Of a stretch of DNA of 64,000 bases, positions 1 through 56,400 are shown piece by piece. The position numbers were made by a program, and so were the translations under genes. The notes beneath the pieces were generated by a model. The model was given only the letters and a program-made list of their open reading frames with translations, searched no databases and was not told where the DNA came from. This DNA is from Prochilodus magdalenae (taxonomy: Eukaryota > Chordata > Actinopteri > Characiformes > Prochilodontidae): contig JAMWET010001098.1 of assembly GCA_024036415.1 (NCBI GenBank), forward strand, positions 303,501-367,500, written 5' to 3'. Within the stretch, counting starts at the first letter, position 1. Each line of letters starts with the position of its first letter.

Positions 1-756
1 GTTTAGAAAGGCTTAGGCGTTCCCAAACTTTTGCTGGGCTCCCTAGAGTCACAGGTTCTGTCTATTCAAAAGAAGTGACCCCAACAGCCAGAGTGCATGT
101 AAAACAGTAGAAGGACTACAGAAAGTGGAGTTGGCAGACGAGAGGAAGAATCAGTAGGGGCTTAATGAAGCTGTAGTAAATTAACTCTGTCACGCACTGC
201 TGGCATTCTTCAACCGGTAGCCCAACTCAAAGCTCCCTCGTTAAGCTACGTTTTACTGGAGGCTGATTACAGCCTGAACCCAAGGGAGTGTGTACAGAGA
301 GAAAGGGGACGCTGCCGTGGCACCAGCGCAGCCTCGTGCCGTCTCTCCACGGGGGAGGAGGCCTAACCTACCCACAATGCCTTTGATGTGCATTTATCAC
401 TGCCATATGGGCCAAGCCCTCTCTAGGGCAGCATGCGCCTTAGCCAAAGGGCACCTTTTAAGTTTACTATTCCCTTCCCTCCTTTACTTGTTCTTTCTAC
501 TCCTCTATCTCTTTACATCACTCTCACTGCACTGCAGGCCGGGGTTGCGGTATAAACAGTAACAGACTGGCTAACTCCTCTCTCCTATGATGATATGGTT
601 CCTCAGATGGAGTATTTCATGCGAGTTGGTGGGGACACAAAAGTTCTTTACCGTTAGGGTCTTATATTTTGATTTCTAAGCCCATCAAACTGATAAAGTA
701 AGGCGGCTTAGCGTACCTGTTCATTCGTGTAGTGATTACAATAGCAACACTACAGA

Positions 757-869
757 TTAGGGCTGGGCAATTTGGCAATATGGTATCACAAACTTTGAAG
801 GATTTTCATGATGCATGACATGTTACACAATACTGAGTTACAACAAAATAGTACCAGTAGAGCAAAGAA

Positions 870-904
<35 letters not shown>

Positions 905-1062
905 TACTACTACAAAGACTCTTCAATGTTTTACAAATTGCTCTGCGCTTAATCCAGTTAAACAGGACTAATTATGTGTATGTTAAGCACTGCTAATGTC
1001 CACAATGTACTCAGACAAGCATACAGCGACATCATTTATCACAATAATGATAAAATATTGTC
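757..1062. repeat. Dispersed AT-rich fish repeat with internal AAT microsatellite
   Basis: Begins with GGGCTGGGCAATTTGGCAAT and ends with alternating TTATCACAATAATGAT text. This opening is very common in fish genomes as a dispersed element. An (AAT)n tract sits at about 869-901. A relative with the opening AGGGCAGGGCAATATGACC lies near 36031. Confidence 0.5.
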
Positions 1063-1654
1063 CACCTCTCCTACAGACACAACAACATAAACATGAAGGT
1101 TTATCTAAAAAAACAGCTCTCCTACACCAGAAAGTGTCAACCAGCCAAGACACGTTTGGTGTTTCAGGTTAGCGTATGCAGTTTTGCACTGGAGCTGTGA
1201 GGCTAACTAGTAATGAAACTTTATGGCCAGTAGTCGCCAGCAGCATTGAGAGCACATGCCTAAGCATGTTCAGACAAAGCATATTCCGCTCAAAACACAG
1301 TTACATCCTACAGAATCGAATATTTGCCTTACACCAAGGTGAGTTCTTATACCAAGTTCGTTACCCGCTTATTTCTTTTTTACCAACACTGTTGCGTCTT
1401 TACAAACGGAAGGAAGTATGAATTTGTACGTCAAAATGGCTGCTTCTACTGTTTCATTTCAGTAGAAAACACCTACCAATCCTCATACTGTGCAACATTA
1501 AACTAAACTAGACCTAGACCTCAGATACTCATGTTTTGGTTGATTCGAGGAAATTTGTGCAAATTAGATTTATGGTAGGTATGCGTGGTTCTGACTCCCG
1601 CTTGTTTTCCCTAAACAAACACGCTGCCCTGTAAATAACAGAACGGAACACAAA

Positions 1655-1725
1655 GCACGGCTGTAAGTCATTCTGGATAAGAGCGTCTGCTAAATGGCAT
1701 AAATGTAAATGTAATGTAAATGTAA
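1655..1725 (+). mobile_element. SINE 3' tail, 5'-truncated
   Basis: Contains GTAAGTCATTCTGGATAAGA and GCGTCTGCTAAATGGCATAA, then (TGTAAA)n-like repeats. The same tail ends the fuller SINE at 12.46-12.67 kb. Only the LINE-recognised 3' end is present, typical of truncated insertion. Confidence 0.65.
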
Positions 1726-2240
1726 ACAGATCATTCATAATAATGTGTTGTGAGTGGAGAGTAGACTTCCCTTAATAAAAACAGTCGACTGAATGTGTGG
1801 AGATACCCAATCTGTTTAATAAGGTCAGTACTGGTCCTGACTCCGATCCAGTGGATCACTAATTTTGGTCAACATATTGTTTCAACTTCTCCACATAAAG
1901 CTAAAGCTATTGTCTTGGGTCTCTGTAGAGTTCCCAAACGTGCATTAGCACTTCCTTCAGCACGGATATAGCACTCAAAGCCAACATTAGGTGTGTGTCC
2001 TGTTCCGCCTGTACATCCTGTAGGGCCCCCAGGGGCCAAGCAAAGCACGAGGGTCACTACATAGGAAGTGCTCACAGCGAGAGGCCAGGGGTCAGCTGCT
2101 GCACTCAGCAGGCCGAAGCATGGGCTCTACTGCAACCCGTTTCCACAGCTGGTCTCTGAAGGAAACACGGGGAGCTGTGCATCGCCTCTCACTCAACACC
2201 TCACTTACACACACGCATGCATGCACACACACACACTCAC

Positions 2241-45173
<42,933 letters not shown>

Positions 45174-45186
45174 GGCTGCTCTACGA

Positions 45187-45216
45187 GGGTAAGGGCTAAG
45201 GGTGAAGGGTAAGGGG
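45187..45216 (+). promoter_or_regulatory. G-quadruplex motif upstream of the daam1 ATG
   Basis: Five G-runs (45187-189, 193-195, 200-202, 207-209, 213-216) separated by 3-4 bases lie on the plus strand, the daam1 template strand, 14-43 bp upstream of the start codon. The mRNA therefore carries an imperfect CCCTTA-type pyrimidine repeat in its 5'UTR. Effect unknown. Confidence 0.55.
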
Positions 45217-47470
45217 CTAGCGATCCTCCCTCAGGTGCCTAGCTCAGTCTTGCCTCGGTCACAGAACCCTGAGAAAACAGAGAAGAACCAGTTCAGTAAC
45301 ATATGGAACATTATAAACCCATAAAATATAAAAGATATGATATACTTGATTTTATATTATTTTCAAACACAGTGTGAATGACAAGCTACATGGCAGCACT
45401 TAATCTCATCCTTAATCATCCTTAGAACATGCTAAATAAGCCTAAACAAGCCATGTTGAAAATATTAATTTCTCATGCATTTAAGATTTAAAGATAAAGA
45501 TGGTTCACCATAAAAATTAAATAAATAAAATATCTATATTTGTGACAACGGAAGCTATAAATATGGAGATCAGTCCTGCTTGTGAATACCCAACCTGTAG
45601 GTGTCTGAAATAGCAGTATGCAATGGTCACATTTTGTTGATTTTTATAGCTAACAGACAAAATTATATTTTTATAGCTAACAGCCATACTACTGCATGTT
45701 CTTCCGGACCTCAATACACACTCGGATGCTGTTTGCATGGGAAAGCTAAAAGGAGTTGTTGGAAACATATTTGAGAGAAGTTACTAGAAATGACATTTTA
45801 TAATAATGTTTTAGGCTATTTATCATATGTGAAGCTCCAGTCCTAAACTAAAGAAGCAAAACATGGACCCTTAAGAACAGATCTTAAAGCAGAATTTTCA
45901 CCAGTTTCACTAATTAAGCAATGAACATTATGATGTTATACCCAATATCAGTACCAGTGCCAAAATTATAATAACAATCCATGAAAAGGACTAAACAGAC
46001 ACAACTGTAACACAACCTATTTGGCACACTGAAGGCAGCATGCATTAACACAGTACACATCCACACATATTGATCCCATATTGATCCCTGAGCACAGGTT
46101 GCTTTTGAGGAATGCACAGGAAGTGAATTCTAGACAGCCATTAGCTTGGACTGTCTCCAGAGACTGGCTGCAATGATTACAATCGGGCCTGTCTATTCAT
46201 AATCCGGTCTCAAGTCCTCATGAGCCCTCCAAAACATACAGTAAGAGGAAGTTTGACTTTGTCTAAATCAGGGTCATTCATAAAGACCCACAGGACAGGG
46301 GAAGGAGTGATCGAACCATAGATGTCAGTACAGACACTAAGCCTAACCCGTATCAAACTGACACATATTACATAATGCAAAAACAAAGGTCAAACAAAGT
46401 TCGACATCTGCTCTACATCGAGGTACACAGACTGAATGTCTATGCTCTAAGAAAACCGTCCAAATAATTTTTGTAATTGTCAAAGACGGAGATTAAAGGT
46501 GCAACTTCGAGTGACCCTATTAACAAGATCTTGCCAAAACCTCTAAATAGTTGCGGTCTAGCGTGCCTTCCAGCGCTGTTGTTTATACATTTGTCAGCCA
46601 GCACAAATGTGTGCATTGCAGTTTCCCCATCTGTAGCATCATCAGCCATTCCAGTTTAGCAGGACTTGCAGTATCAGCTGTCGTTAAGGTATTAAACCAT
46701 ATATCACGATGGCTGCGGAGCACAGAACCAAAACAAACCCTGGGTGAGAGGTGTACTGATATAAAAGCAAATATGGAGCTGTATTCCACAGCATGGAAGC
46801 CCAAAACTGGCAAACCACAAACAGCTCTGCTACCCAAGACCAACTAAACATGAACATGAACAGCCTAAACAGCTCTCATAAACTCAACAAAAAGCTCATT
46901 TCAGACCAGAAGCAGTAACTGCACCACATGCAGCTTTTGGTATCGACAATGCAACATGCAGCATGACTGCAGACAAGTGTATTTTTTTTGCTACTTGCTA
47001 CCTGACATACATGCTACTAGAAGGCTGGTGTAACAGCAAAAGCATGGGGTGTCATGGTGCCACAGTTCATTACATTGCGTTTTACTTGACAAAGCAGAGA
47101 TGAGGTAAACTGCTGAGCAAAGACATATCAGCTTGTACAGGATGCCATTGAGAAACAGCAAATAGCCAATTCTTTTTGGGACCAACTACAAAGTGCACGA
47201 TAGAAATGGAGAATTTGAGAACAGGACGGCGGAGGTTAGAACAAGCTACCAGAGTACATGTTAACACCAGCAAAACACCATAAAAACATTAAATAAAACA
47301 CATTCAACTTTTTAGCTGATCATCTTTTAGTGTTTACTTAAAACATACACGCTAGGAAACACTTGCACACTTGTATTTTAGTCCACACTGTTCATCCCCA
47401 ACTTTAAACCTTTAAAACCATCTCTCATTCATCCTGACATATCTCCTACATCCCTACGCCAAACAGGAGG

Positions 47471-47642
47471 CAGCTGAACCAACACCACTCACACTAAATA
47501 AAGTTGCTGAGTTGGCAGGTGTTGGAACAGCACAAACACCTGTGTGGCATGAGAAGAGAAACCGGCTGTGCCACAGGCAGAGAGTGAGAACTCTACTCAC
47601 AGCTGGATGCTCTCGGGTCATCCAGAGATGTTTCAGGAACAT
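47471..47642 (-). repeat. Unnamed dispersed repeat, copy 1 (inverted relative to copy 2)
   Basis: Its reverse complement aligns along its whole length with 50383-50548. Shared blocks: GAAACATCTCT, CAGCTGTGAGTAGA, GCCACACAGGTGTTTGTGC, AACTTTATTTAGTGTG and GTGGTGTTGGTTCAGCTG. It has no open frame and no tRNA-like promoter boxes that I can see. Confidence 0.75.
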
Positions 47643-50382
47643 TTAAAGCCCAGCAGAAGCAAAACACAAATTACGCTTGAGAGGCAAAGGACCTCTGTTG
47701 AGGGAGACGGCTCGGGGGGCTTTAGGAGGTAAAATATCATGCGGGTGGGAAGATCTGGAGCAATTCTTTTCTCAAGTGGGTGGTAGAGATGCCCATCTGC
47801 CGGCTGTTGGTAACCAATATAATCACCACAGCTGGAGCACAGCTGAACCCTAACCCCTTTAGCTTGTCTGCCGCCACCAAGGAATCCTGAACAGTCCCAC
47901 CCAAAGGGCTGAAACAATTTAGGCCCAACTGCCCATACGCTCACACTTGCCTCAAATCTTTGACCCACTGAGAGTACATGCTCACATGCCTTCATGTAAC
48001 AATCCAAGTAAACACATGCACGGCTGGACAAACTGACATTCCACATTGCAGCAGGAGTGTTATGGCTTATTCACTGGGATCACCCATCCCTAACTAGGCA
48101 GGAGATCACAGACACCCATGCATTCCTCTCATGTGTGGTGCAATGTCACACAGAAAGAGACTTTTCACCAATCTACAATCAGTCTGTTTAACACAATGAG
48201 GAAAAGATTAGCTCTTGCTTGCACAAGCATCACCATATTCACCAGTAAGGGAATGAGGAACTCTATGTTCAGAGTTTATAGGCTACCTCACCTCTGGCTG
48301 ACTCTGAGAGGATAATTAAGTCACGTTTAACTGCATCAGGCTTTGTGTATTAGGTCTGTCAATGAGGAAAGTCTCCAAACTACTGTGAGAGACAACAAAC
48401 AAGTGATCTATGGCCCAGTGAGGAGGAATGTAGAGATATGATACTATAAATTTCAGCTGAGGCATGCACTAACCCAAACGCAAACATCACCCTCAAGTTC
48501 ACCCTCAATCTCCTCTGCTCAAGGTTGCAGCAATTAGATTCCTTTACGTACCAGAACAGTGTCTAAGCCAAGACTCTGGAGAATGTGACCTGACTCCTTA
48601 ACAGGCTTGAGTTCTCGTGATTTATGGGAGCCAATCTAGCTCATCGCATCCCGAGGCTTTCAAAGGTGTCTTGGCACAAGTGTTACAAAAGGCTGATTGC
48701 GTTTAGGCATCTGAGTCAACCGCTACGGTTGATTTCTGCTTTGCTTTTTCTCCATAGCCCAGTGGCTAACCTTCAAAATGTGATTTCGTGGTTTAACCCA
48801 AGGGGATCATTGGAGGCCTAGACTTTAAGTACCTCTGTCCAGAAGGGGACAGACACAGCAACAATGGAAGAAGAGGAAATGGATAGGATTCAACATGGAA
48901 AAATTATCTCCACTCTGATCACAGGGGGAAACACATTTGCTACAGAGCCCAACGTGGAAATCTCTGCAAGGCAAAGAGAAAACCATGTGTCTCTGACATA
49001 AACAAGAACACGCGATTTCTCCTGTGAATTTATATGCTGAATGAGCTGTTTACTGATATACAGTAGAGTATGTGATCCGGTGGGAACGACTCAGAAATGC
49101 TTTATTTCAGACCCATTCTGTAAAGCAAATATAGACCACTCATACAGCCAAAGGTAAAAACATAAGTTCAGTTTTATCAGGTCAGTGTATCTACAGATAG
49201 AATGCCTTTCATTCAGCAACAAAAAAAAATGTATTAAATAAACAAAAAACAGAAAAAAATAAAAATACAAAATTGCCAAATTTCCCATATTTGTGGAGTA
49301 CAGAGTAACGCAAGCATGTTTTAACTGAAATCCTAAGAGGGTGCGATGACTTCACAAGTACAGACAAAATGCATGTAGAGTACATAAGACAGACAAAGGC
49401 TCTGTCTGTATCCATATCCGTATTTAATGTTGAGTGTAAATGAGCCTTGAGAGTACAAATTCCTAAACTTGACTCAACAATAACAAATACACACCTTAGA
49501 TATGCAATGAAGCAAGGGAGTCTTGTTGCACTACATTGAAGAGAGTCGGTTTATCACCTCAACTATCTTCAGATACCAAGACGCTCTTTTCCGACTCCGC
49601 CCAAAACAGAACTTAAAGTCCCTGGATTTCAGATTTTTAACACGCAAAGGGAGAAAACCTCATCTCCATGCAACAGTGCATAAGGTGCAGCATGTTGCAT
49701 CCACCAAAGCAATCAAAATCCAGCCAGAGCACAATCTCTCCTACCAAAACCTCGATGGCCAGCAAACATTCTCTGTGACTGTGAGGTTTACAACATAATG
49801 GGTAAAAAGAGTTCCACCTTAATATTTACAATCCATCATTACCAAAAACAATAAATACCTTCATCATTTTTTGAATTACATTTTACCCAGGTGACGTCTG
49901 CACAGGCCCGATTATATATGTCCACTTCAACCATATTGCATATCCACCTGCGAAATAGCAAAATCTAGGGCTGTTCTTGTGTGCAACGCCTAGTGCCGGT
50001 TATACCCACACCCACATGCTTCAAACCACATGCAAACCCATCTGCACCTGCCTACTTTGGCTGTGGTTCTTGTCTAGACCAACCTGCACTTAACATCTGT
50101 AATCGCACCACTGGTGTAAATCATAGCCATGCAACCCCCTACAACACTGCAGATCAGCCTCAGGTGTACCATCATACACTGAGCTGCAAACAAAGAATAC
50201 CTGAACCATTTAAAAGAGAAGTAAATATCGTACGCATGTACAGGCTAAACAAAAACACACGTGAGCATCACATCACATGATAGAACTATCTGTACCGACA
50301 ACGATATTTACCTGTTTCAACTTTAAGTATTACTACCTAGTTATGCTACAGAGAATCTACAAGTCAGACACTTTCTAAAACA

Positions 50383-50548
50383 TGTTCCCGAAACATCTCT
50401 AGGTGACCCAAGAGCATTCAGCTGTGAGTAGAATTCTCCCTCTCTGGCTGTGCCACAGCCGATTTCTCTTCTCGTGCCACACAGGTGTTTGTGCACCTGC
50501 CAACCCAGGAACTTTATTTAGTGTGTCTGAGTGGTGTTGGTTCAGCTG
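50383..50548 (+). repeat. Unnamed dispersed repeat, copy 2
   Basis: Opposite orientation to copy 1 and 2.7 kb away. It differs by substitutions and a deletion of a few bases between TGTTTGTGC and CACCTGCCAAC. The pair could form a long imperfect stem in the pre-mRNA. Confidence 0.75.
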
Positions 50549-52907
50549 TGGGACATCGCAAGAATGACAGCATCATTTTGTGCACAAGCTATTAACTGGA
50601 AGTTCTAATGTATATATGTGCTCATATGTATGCAGATGCAGTAATGACTAACGTGTTTTCCTGCACAGCACACTGGCAGCTTATTTTATTGCCCGGCACC
50701 CCCACCTACCCTCCCTATCCGCCTTTATCCACAAGCAGCCAATAAACGTCCAAGGCCACTGCACCCAGCAGACCCTTACAGCCACCAGCATGAGGACACA
50801 ACCTGTTGGCTGTTTACCTGCTATGACTGGGGTGCAGCAATGTTTTGCCTGCAAATTATTTGCAGAATATGCAGGACAAGCAGGTGGGGCCTCCTTCCAC
50901 AGACCTCCATGTCCCAATTACTTCCAGTGAAAGTTCTGAAGCACTAACTCCTTTCTGGTTCAAATATTGAGAGAGGCAGAAAGCTCCTGACAACAACACG
51001 TGACGCGCAAATTCAGCAGCAGTTTAGCTGTGGGGCAAAAATTCCAACAAGAAAGACAATCCATCAAAGCCATAACTTGACCCCAATCCCCCCTCTCACA
51101 AGAGCGATTCTTACTACAGCATGGTTAAACACACTCGTATAAATCAAGTTACACAACAGGCTAATAGACTGAGCTGAGCACTCTACCTATGCTGTTGGTC
51201 AACAGCGCAGAAACATTAAGCCAAAGACAAAACTGCCTTTACGTGTCTCAGAAACATCATTGCACGGAGACATTGTACCTGTCACTTACCCAAATCTCAC
51301 AAATCTTGAAACAGGGTGACACAGAAACGTGTCTATGGAAAGATATTGATGTCGCGATGGAACATGTGTATTTGCCAAGATAAGCATGATAATGTATAAC
51401 TCATTCCACGAAGGCCTTGCAGAACGGAAAAGCCAACCTTCTGGAATAAAGGGACACTGAGCCAGTCATACAAGTTCCATATGGTAATTCTGACTTGCTG
51501 ATAAATACTGCCTTAGGTCCTCCGTGTTCCCAGAACAGTAAACACCATCAATTGTCAACGGACTGCTCTGCACTACATGATCAGCAAAAGAACTATTGTT
51601 GCATCATGATGCTGCATGTGCTGAATAATCAAGGTAAGAAAAACATACAGTATATAATACATGTATAAAGTAATACTGTTTGTTTGCAGGATCATGTTAT
51701 TTTTGGGTTTGCAGCACACTCATCCCAGTCCCAGACTAAAACATGGTCTTAAATTTCATATGGAAATACAGTTTGTAAAACATTAATTTAGAAACAGTTG
51801 ACGCACAACAGCAGCGATAACAGCAATGACTGTAGGTGATGTACTTAAGGTGCTTGCACAAAGAAACTTCACCAGAACTGAAGAAAGGCTCGTGTGAATG
51901 TAGAGATCAAATGTTTACTTTAGCACATCCTTGACTTTCTCAAACAAGACTACCACCAGCTTCCAGAGCAGGGTGTAACTCAAGTATAGACATTTAAATA
52001 TTGTCTCTCTCTGCCTCATATATAAGTATATTTTCAATTTTGCTAAATAAAAAGGAAAGAAATATTAGCAACTACTTACAACTGAACTGAAAGCGCATTT
52101 GATAACACTTTACTGTGGAGTACTTTATCAGGCTACAAGGCTCTTACATTAACTTGTCGTGACATAACCCTACATAAATGTTTATAAATGCAAAAACCAA
52201 ACTAGCCACCTTTATGACGAAAGACACTAAAGAGAATACAGATTTATAAGCATTTATGTAGGGTATACTGCAGATGTCATGTCAATGTAGGTGTCATGTA
52301 GCCTTGAAATACACCACATGCATGAACTGTGTTCAGTTTAAATGAACGCTAAATGTCCTTTTTCTAATACATAAGGACGCAGACCAGCAGGATTTTACAT
52401 TAGCCGTAGATTCGAGATCACGCGCTCAGTCAAAGTGTTGGTAGCTGGATACATCTGCAAGCTTATTTTTCGGAAGACTGATTTGAGTGTGATAAAACTT
52501 TGGATTTGATCAGACTTCATACGAAACAAGACTATTCTGGATTTAAGCCAAGCATCTCTGTAGATTCCACTGTTTTAAGCTGGGATTGTCCCCACTTTTC
52601 CTCTCACTCACCTCTGGCCCTGGTTAGGCCTTAATCCCCCATCACCCCGCCAACAGGCGTGCCCTGACATGACACATTCCACACATAGCCAGCTGGGTTC
52701 TACCACAAACCCTCTCTCTTCTATAGCCTAGTACCAATGGCTTGTCCAGGTGAAGGACAAAACAGAAGACAGCAGAACTGAAAGCCAGGAACACAGCAGT
52801 GAATCTCACGCTTGGGCCTTGTGTCAGTGCAGAGCCTGATGGAGTCACGATTGATTTTATGCAGCGTGACAGCTGAGAAACTCCCAGCAATACCTACATA
52901 CATCTAC

Positions 52908-52930
52908 ACACACACGCACGCGCGCACACT
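52908..52930. repeat. CA/CG alternating purine-pyrimidine tract
   Basis: ACACACGCACGCGCGCACAC: short alternating sequence, potentially Z-DNA forming, in intron 1. Confidence 0.7.
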
Positions 52931-53039
52931 AGCTGCACTCTCACCGAGTCCCCCTTTTATAATCCCAAAGTCAATAAGGATACACTTGAGTATTGCACTA
53001 CTGCGGCTTGTGATACTGAATCCATTCTTAAAAACATGG

Positions 53040-53470
53040 TAGTGATTTTTAATTACCCATTTTGGTGCAAAGCTTCATAACGGACAGTGGTTCATTTTGT
53101 GTTGCGTTTATAACCCCAAATGTACAACAGCAGTGTCGTAATCTCTCTTCAGCCATTACAATCTTACACTTTTTGTACAATTTCATTGTACAATGTAACT
53201 GCTTGTTATGCTGTGCATATGTCAATAAAACTCTTGAATCTTGAATGTTAACAAGTAGCCTAGAAGCCCAGCATGAATATTAGCATTAGCAAAATTAACA
53301 TATGCATATGGTGGTGTTTTTATACTATGGCTTTTTAAATAAAATCATAATATACCAGCATGGCAATGTATCACAATATACTGAATTGTGTCCCCTGGAT
53401 TACAATGCATATCATATTGTTACTTGCTAATAGCTCTTGCTAATATGCAGTCAAAAACCAGGTGATGGGC
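53040..53470. repeat. Dispersed AT-rich repeat, copy C
   Basis: Its left part (CAGTGGTTCATTTTGTGTTG and CAGCCATTACAATCTTACAC) parallels 11865-11945. Its right part (TATACTATGG, CAATGTATCACAATATAC) parallels 12000-12150. Strongly diverged. Confidence 0.45.
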
Positions 53471-56400
53471 CAATCAAAATGACAAAACTTTGAACAGTAA
53501 GAATAAAAGAACTGAACCGTCCTAAAGGAAATGTTGGTGTAAATGATAATTATGGCAATATTTTGGACATTCAACAACACGTTTTACACCTCCATTCCTG
53601 AGGTTTGCTTCTGTTTGTCATCACATACACCTCTTCATTTATAGTTAGTGTTGACAGGGTTAAAAGAGAATTCATCCTTTCTAAGTTTCTAAATTTATAA
53701 TTGCAAACTCAAAATGTGCACTTATTAAATGGACATCCTACATGATATCCTACGTTTATCTAATTTGTCTTAGTGGGGCAAATTAATCTAATAAAACACA
53801 ACTCATGATGTGGCAATCAGACACACTGCAGTCAGCTTTGAAGCCCAAAACTGAATGTGTTGAGTTGGTCTTCTTTCTAAAAAAAGGAACAGAGCTTAAT
53901 TCATGGACAATAATCACATTTCAATTGCAATCACAAGATTAAAAAAAAAATCCATTATTTTGCCAAATAGGCCAGTCTGCCTTATCCATGTGGTTTAAAA
54001 CGTTCTATGACTTACTGTGAAATACAAAAATAAACAGTCTTTCATTTACTTAAACATTGTGGTCTGTTAACAGTTCTGCCGAGTTTAACAACCTTTCATG
54101 AAGGCATATGGATGACATGGTGCATTCATGAGTTTATAAAACACTTGAAGTTTCTCACAGAAAAAAAAAAAAATTCAAGCATAAAACAGAAACTACAAAT
54201 CTAATACAGCATCCGTATGGCAACGTTACATGACGCACCTGAAGGGGAGCCGGATTCTCAACACTGCTGTCTAAAAGAAAGAAAGAAAAACATCCCTTTG
54301 ACAGAAAGCTAGGACAGGACTGGTACTCGATATCAGCCAACACCCTGAATTCAGTGGATCAGTATCAAAGTTCTACCGGTGTATCTCTTGTTGTAATTGT
54401 TGGCTACAACAGGAAGCAGTTGAGGGATGTAAATACAGGGATATCCATGAGTCACACAGCACATAACCAATTATTCTTTTATCAAATGACTCACACATCC
54501 AAACCATTTCCACTATCAGGATGTTACTTCCCTGGAACAGAGGCATCGCTAAGGCCTCCAAATTTGGCAAAATAAAATAAGACCGTGAATAACCACCGTG
54601 AAGCTGCCATATTCAACGCATCAGGAACCTTAGCAATGCTTCTGGCTAGCAAAGTCTGACCTGACGAACTAATGAGCAGCTATGATGACAGATGAGAAAG
54701 TGGAAGGAGTTCCCTTAACCTCGCCTTATAATGCAGTAGGTTTGAAGAATCACGGAGCTGTTCACAGCAAAATGAATTCCTGTCCAATCCCACACATAGC
54801 TGAAGAGCTTCTGGACTCAATATACAAAGTTCTACAGTAAACCAGTAACGAAAAGCAAGTCAATGCAGCAATGACACAATCTGTATATACTGCAGTGAAG
54901 ACAGGCCTGTCACAATTTTTGCAAAACCACTTGATCATTTCAGCTCATCACAGTTATTTATTGTGACCAATCCTGAACTTTCAAAACATACCATGAACAT
55001 TCCAGTCCATAAATGCAAAACTGGTGCTAAACTAAAGGGTGGCAATGGGTAGCATATGTTTATTTAAGCTCAAGCTATACACTGTCATTTACGAGCTACA
55101 CAGTATTAACAGGTAGAAAGCTAGACTGCTAATAAGCCTATCGAGTCGCTTTAAGCCTAACCCTTGAATAGAACAAACCAGAGAGGCATCCTGATGGTTC
55201 GCTCCGACACCACTGTGGAAGTTTCAGAGTGCTAAGTGCTGTGTTTCTAAATTTGAAATTTAAAAGGAATTTACTATTTCCCCACCCTAAACTAATTTTA
55301 TGATCTGACTGTGCATATATATCCTGAAGACAAAAGACAGTTAAAAGCACAGCATGTAAAAACAAGTGCAAGCTCACAGTTGCTAAATAAAAGGGGGAAA
55401 AAAAAAAAAACTTAACGCTTCCCTAAAATTTTTCTCAAGGAAGTAAAACTCACCAAGTTCCATGTAAGAAAGTGAGCCAGACACTTTGTAGTTCAGCATT
55501 CCACACAAACATGCCTGCATTTACCAACTGTGTCTCCGGTATGCAAAGCAGTCTTGACAGTAAAAGATTATGGTGGACAATGGGATAATCAATCATAACT
55601 ATGTGCCCTGTGATAACGTTCCTGCTACAGTATGAAGAGACAAACATTGGGTGCATATGCAAATCTTTGTTAAAGCACATGTGTCTCTCCTTAATTTTGT
55701 CAAATTTAACCTTTATGAATCATTTGAAGACTAAAATGAAAATTCCATGATAAATGGACCAACAGAAATAACCCAAAAGTGTTTGGACAAAAGTCTGATT
55801 CCTTTGACTTACATTAAAATTAAAGGAGGTTTTTGTCCTAATTTTGCATTTTGGAGGTACTTGATTTTCTTTGGACAGCAACAATTTGTGGAAGTCTGAG
55901 GAAGTTCCATGTATGCGGATGCAAGGACTACAGATCGTAGAGGTTCTGAGGCACGAAGACCATAAGCCAATATGCCTTCGGGTGCTTCTGGGAGTGCCTT
56001 GGAGTTTTCTATGATTACAGGCCTTTCACCCAAAACCCACCTTCCATGTGTCCCACATGTGCTGCAGCCCCTAATTCACAAACAACGAAAACCATTTCAC
56101 ACGTTGATAAGAGCTCAGACGCTGGGCAGGCCTAAAATAACTTTCTTGAATCAACAGCCTTTAGCAGGCCACTAGGGAGCCATTAGTAGCTCCGCCCAGC
56201 ATGGATACAAGCAGGCAAGTTTGAAGAATGAGATACAGACTACGCTTTTTCAAAAGAGGTGTTGAGTAACGCAGCTATTATGAGGAAATTCCCCCATTAA
56301 TCACAAGGGCGGTGGCAGTTCGACGGCTAGCCGTTGGGGGTCCCACTCGTGTTATAATAACCTCACAAACCACCAAGATGACCGGCAAGAGCTCCACAAC

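Larger units (their letters stand above)
1..2240 (-). other. daam1 intron 24 (5' part)
   Basis: Intronic sequence after the last visible exon. It contains an AT-rich dispersed repeat at 757-1062 with an AAT microsatellite inside, and a SINE 3' tail at about 1655-1725. No further DAAM1 exon was found here. Confidence 0.75.

Noticed and set aside
1..2240. Search for the remaining daam1 exons (end of FH2, DAD)
   Set aside because: No sequence resembling the expected C-terminal helices or the basic DAD tail was found on the minus strand, so they are placed outside the window.
48750..48800. tRNA-like A-box TAGCCCAGTGGC followed by a B-box-like GGTTTAACCC
   Set aside because: The boxes are only about 25 bp apart, too close for a tRNA gene, and no cloverleaf forms; chance or a decayed SINE.
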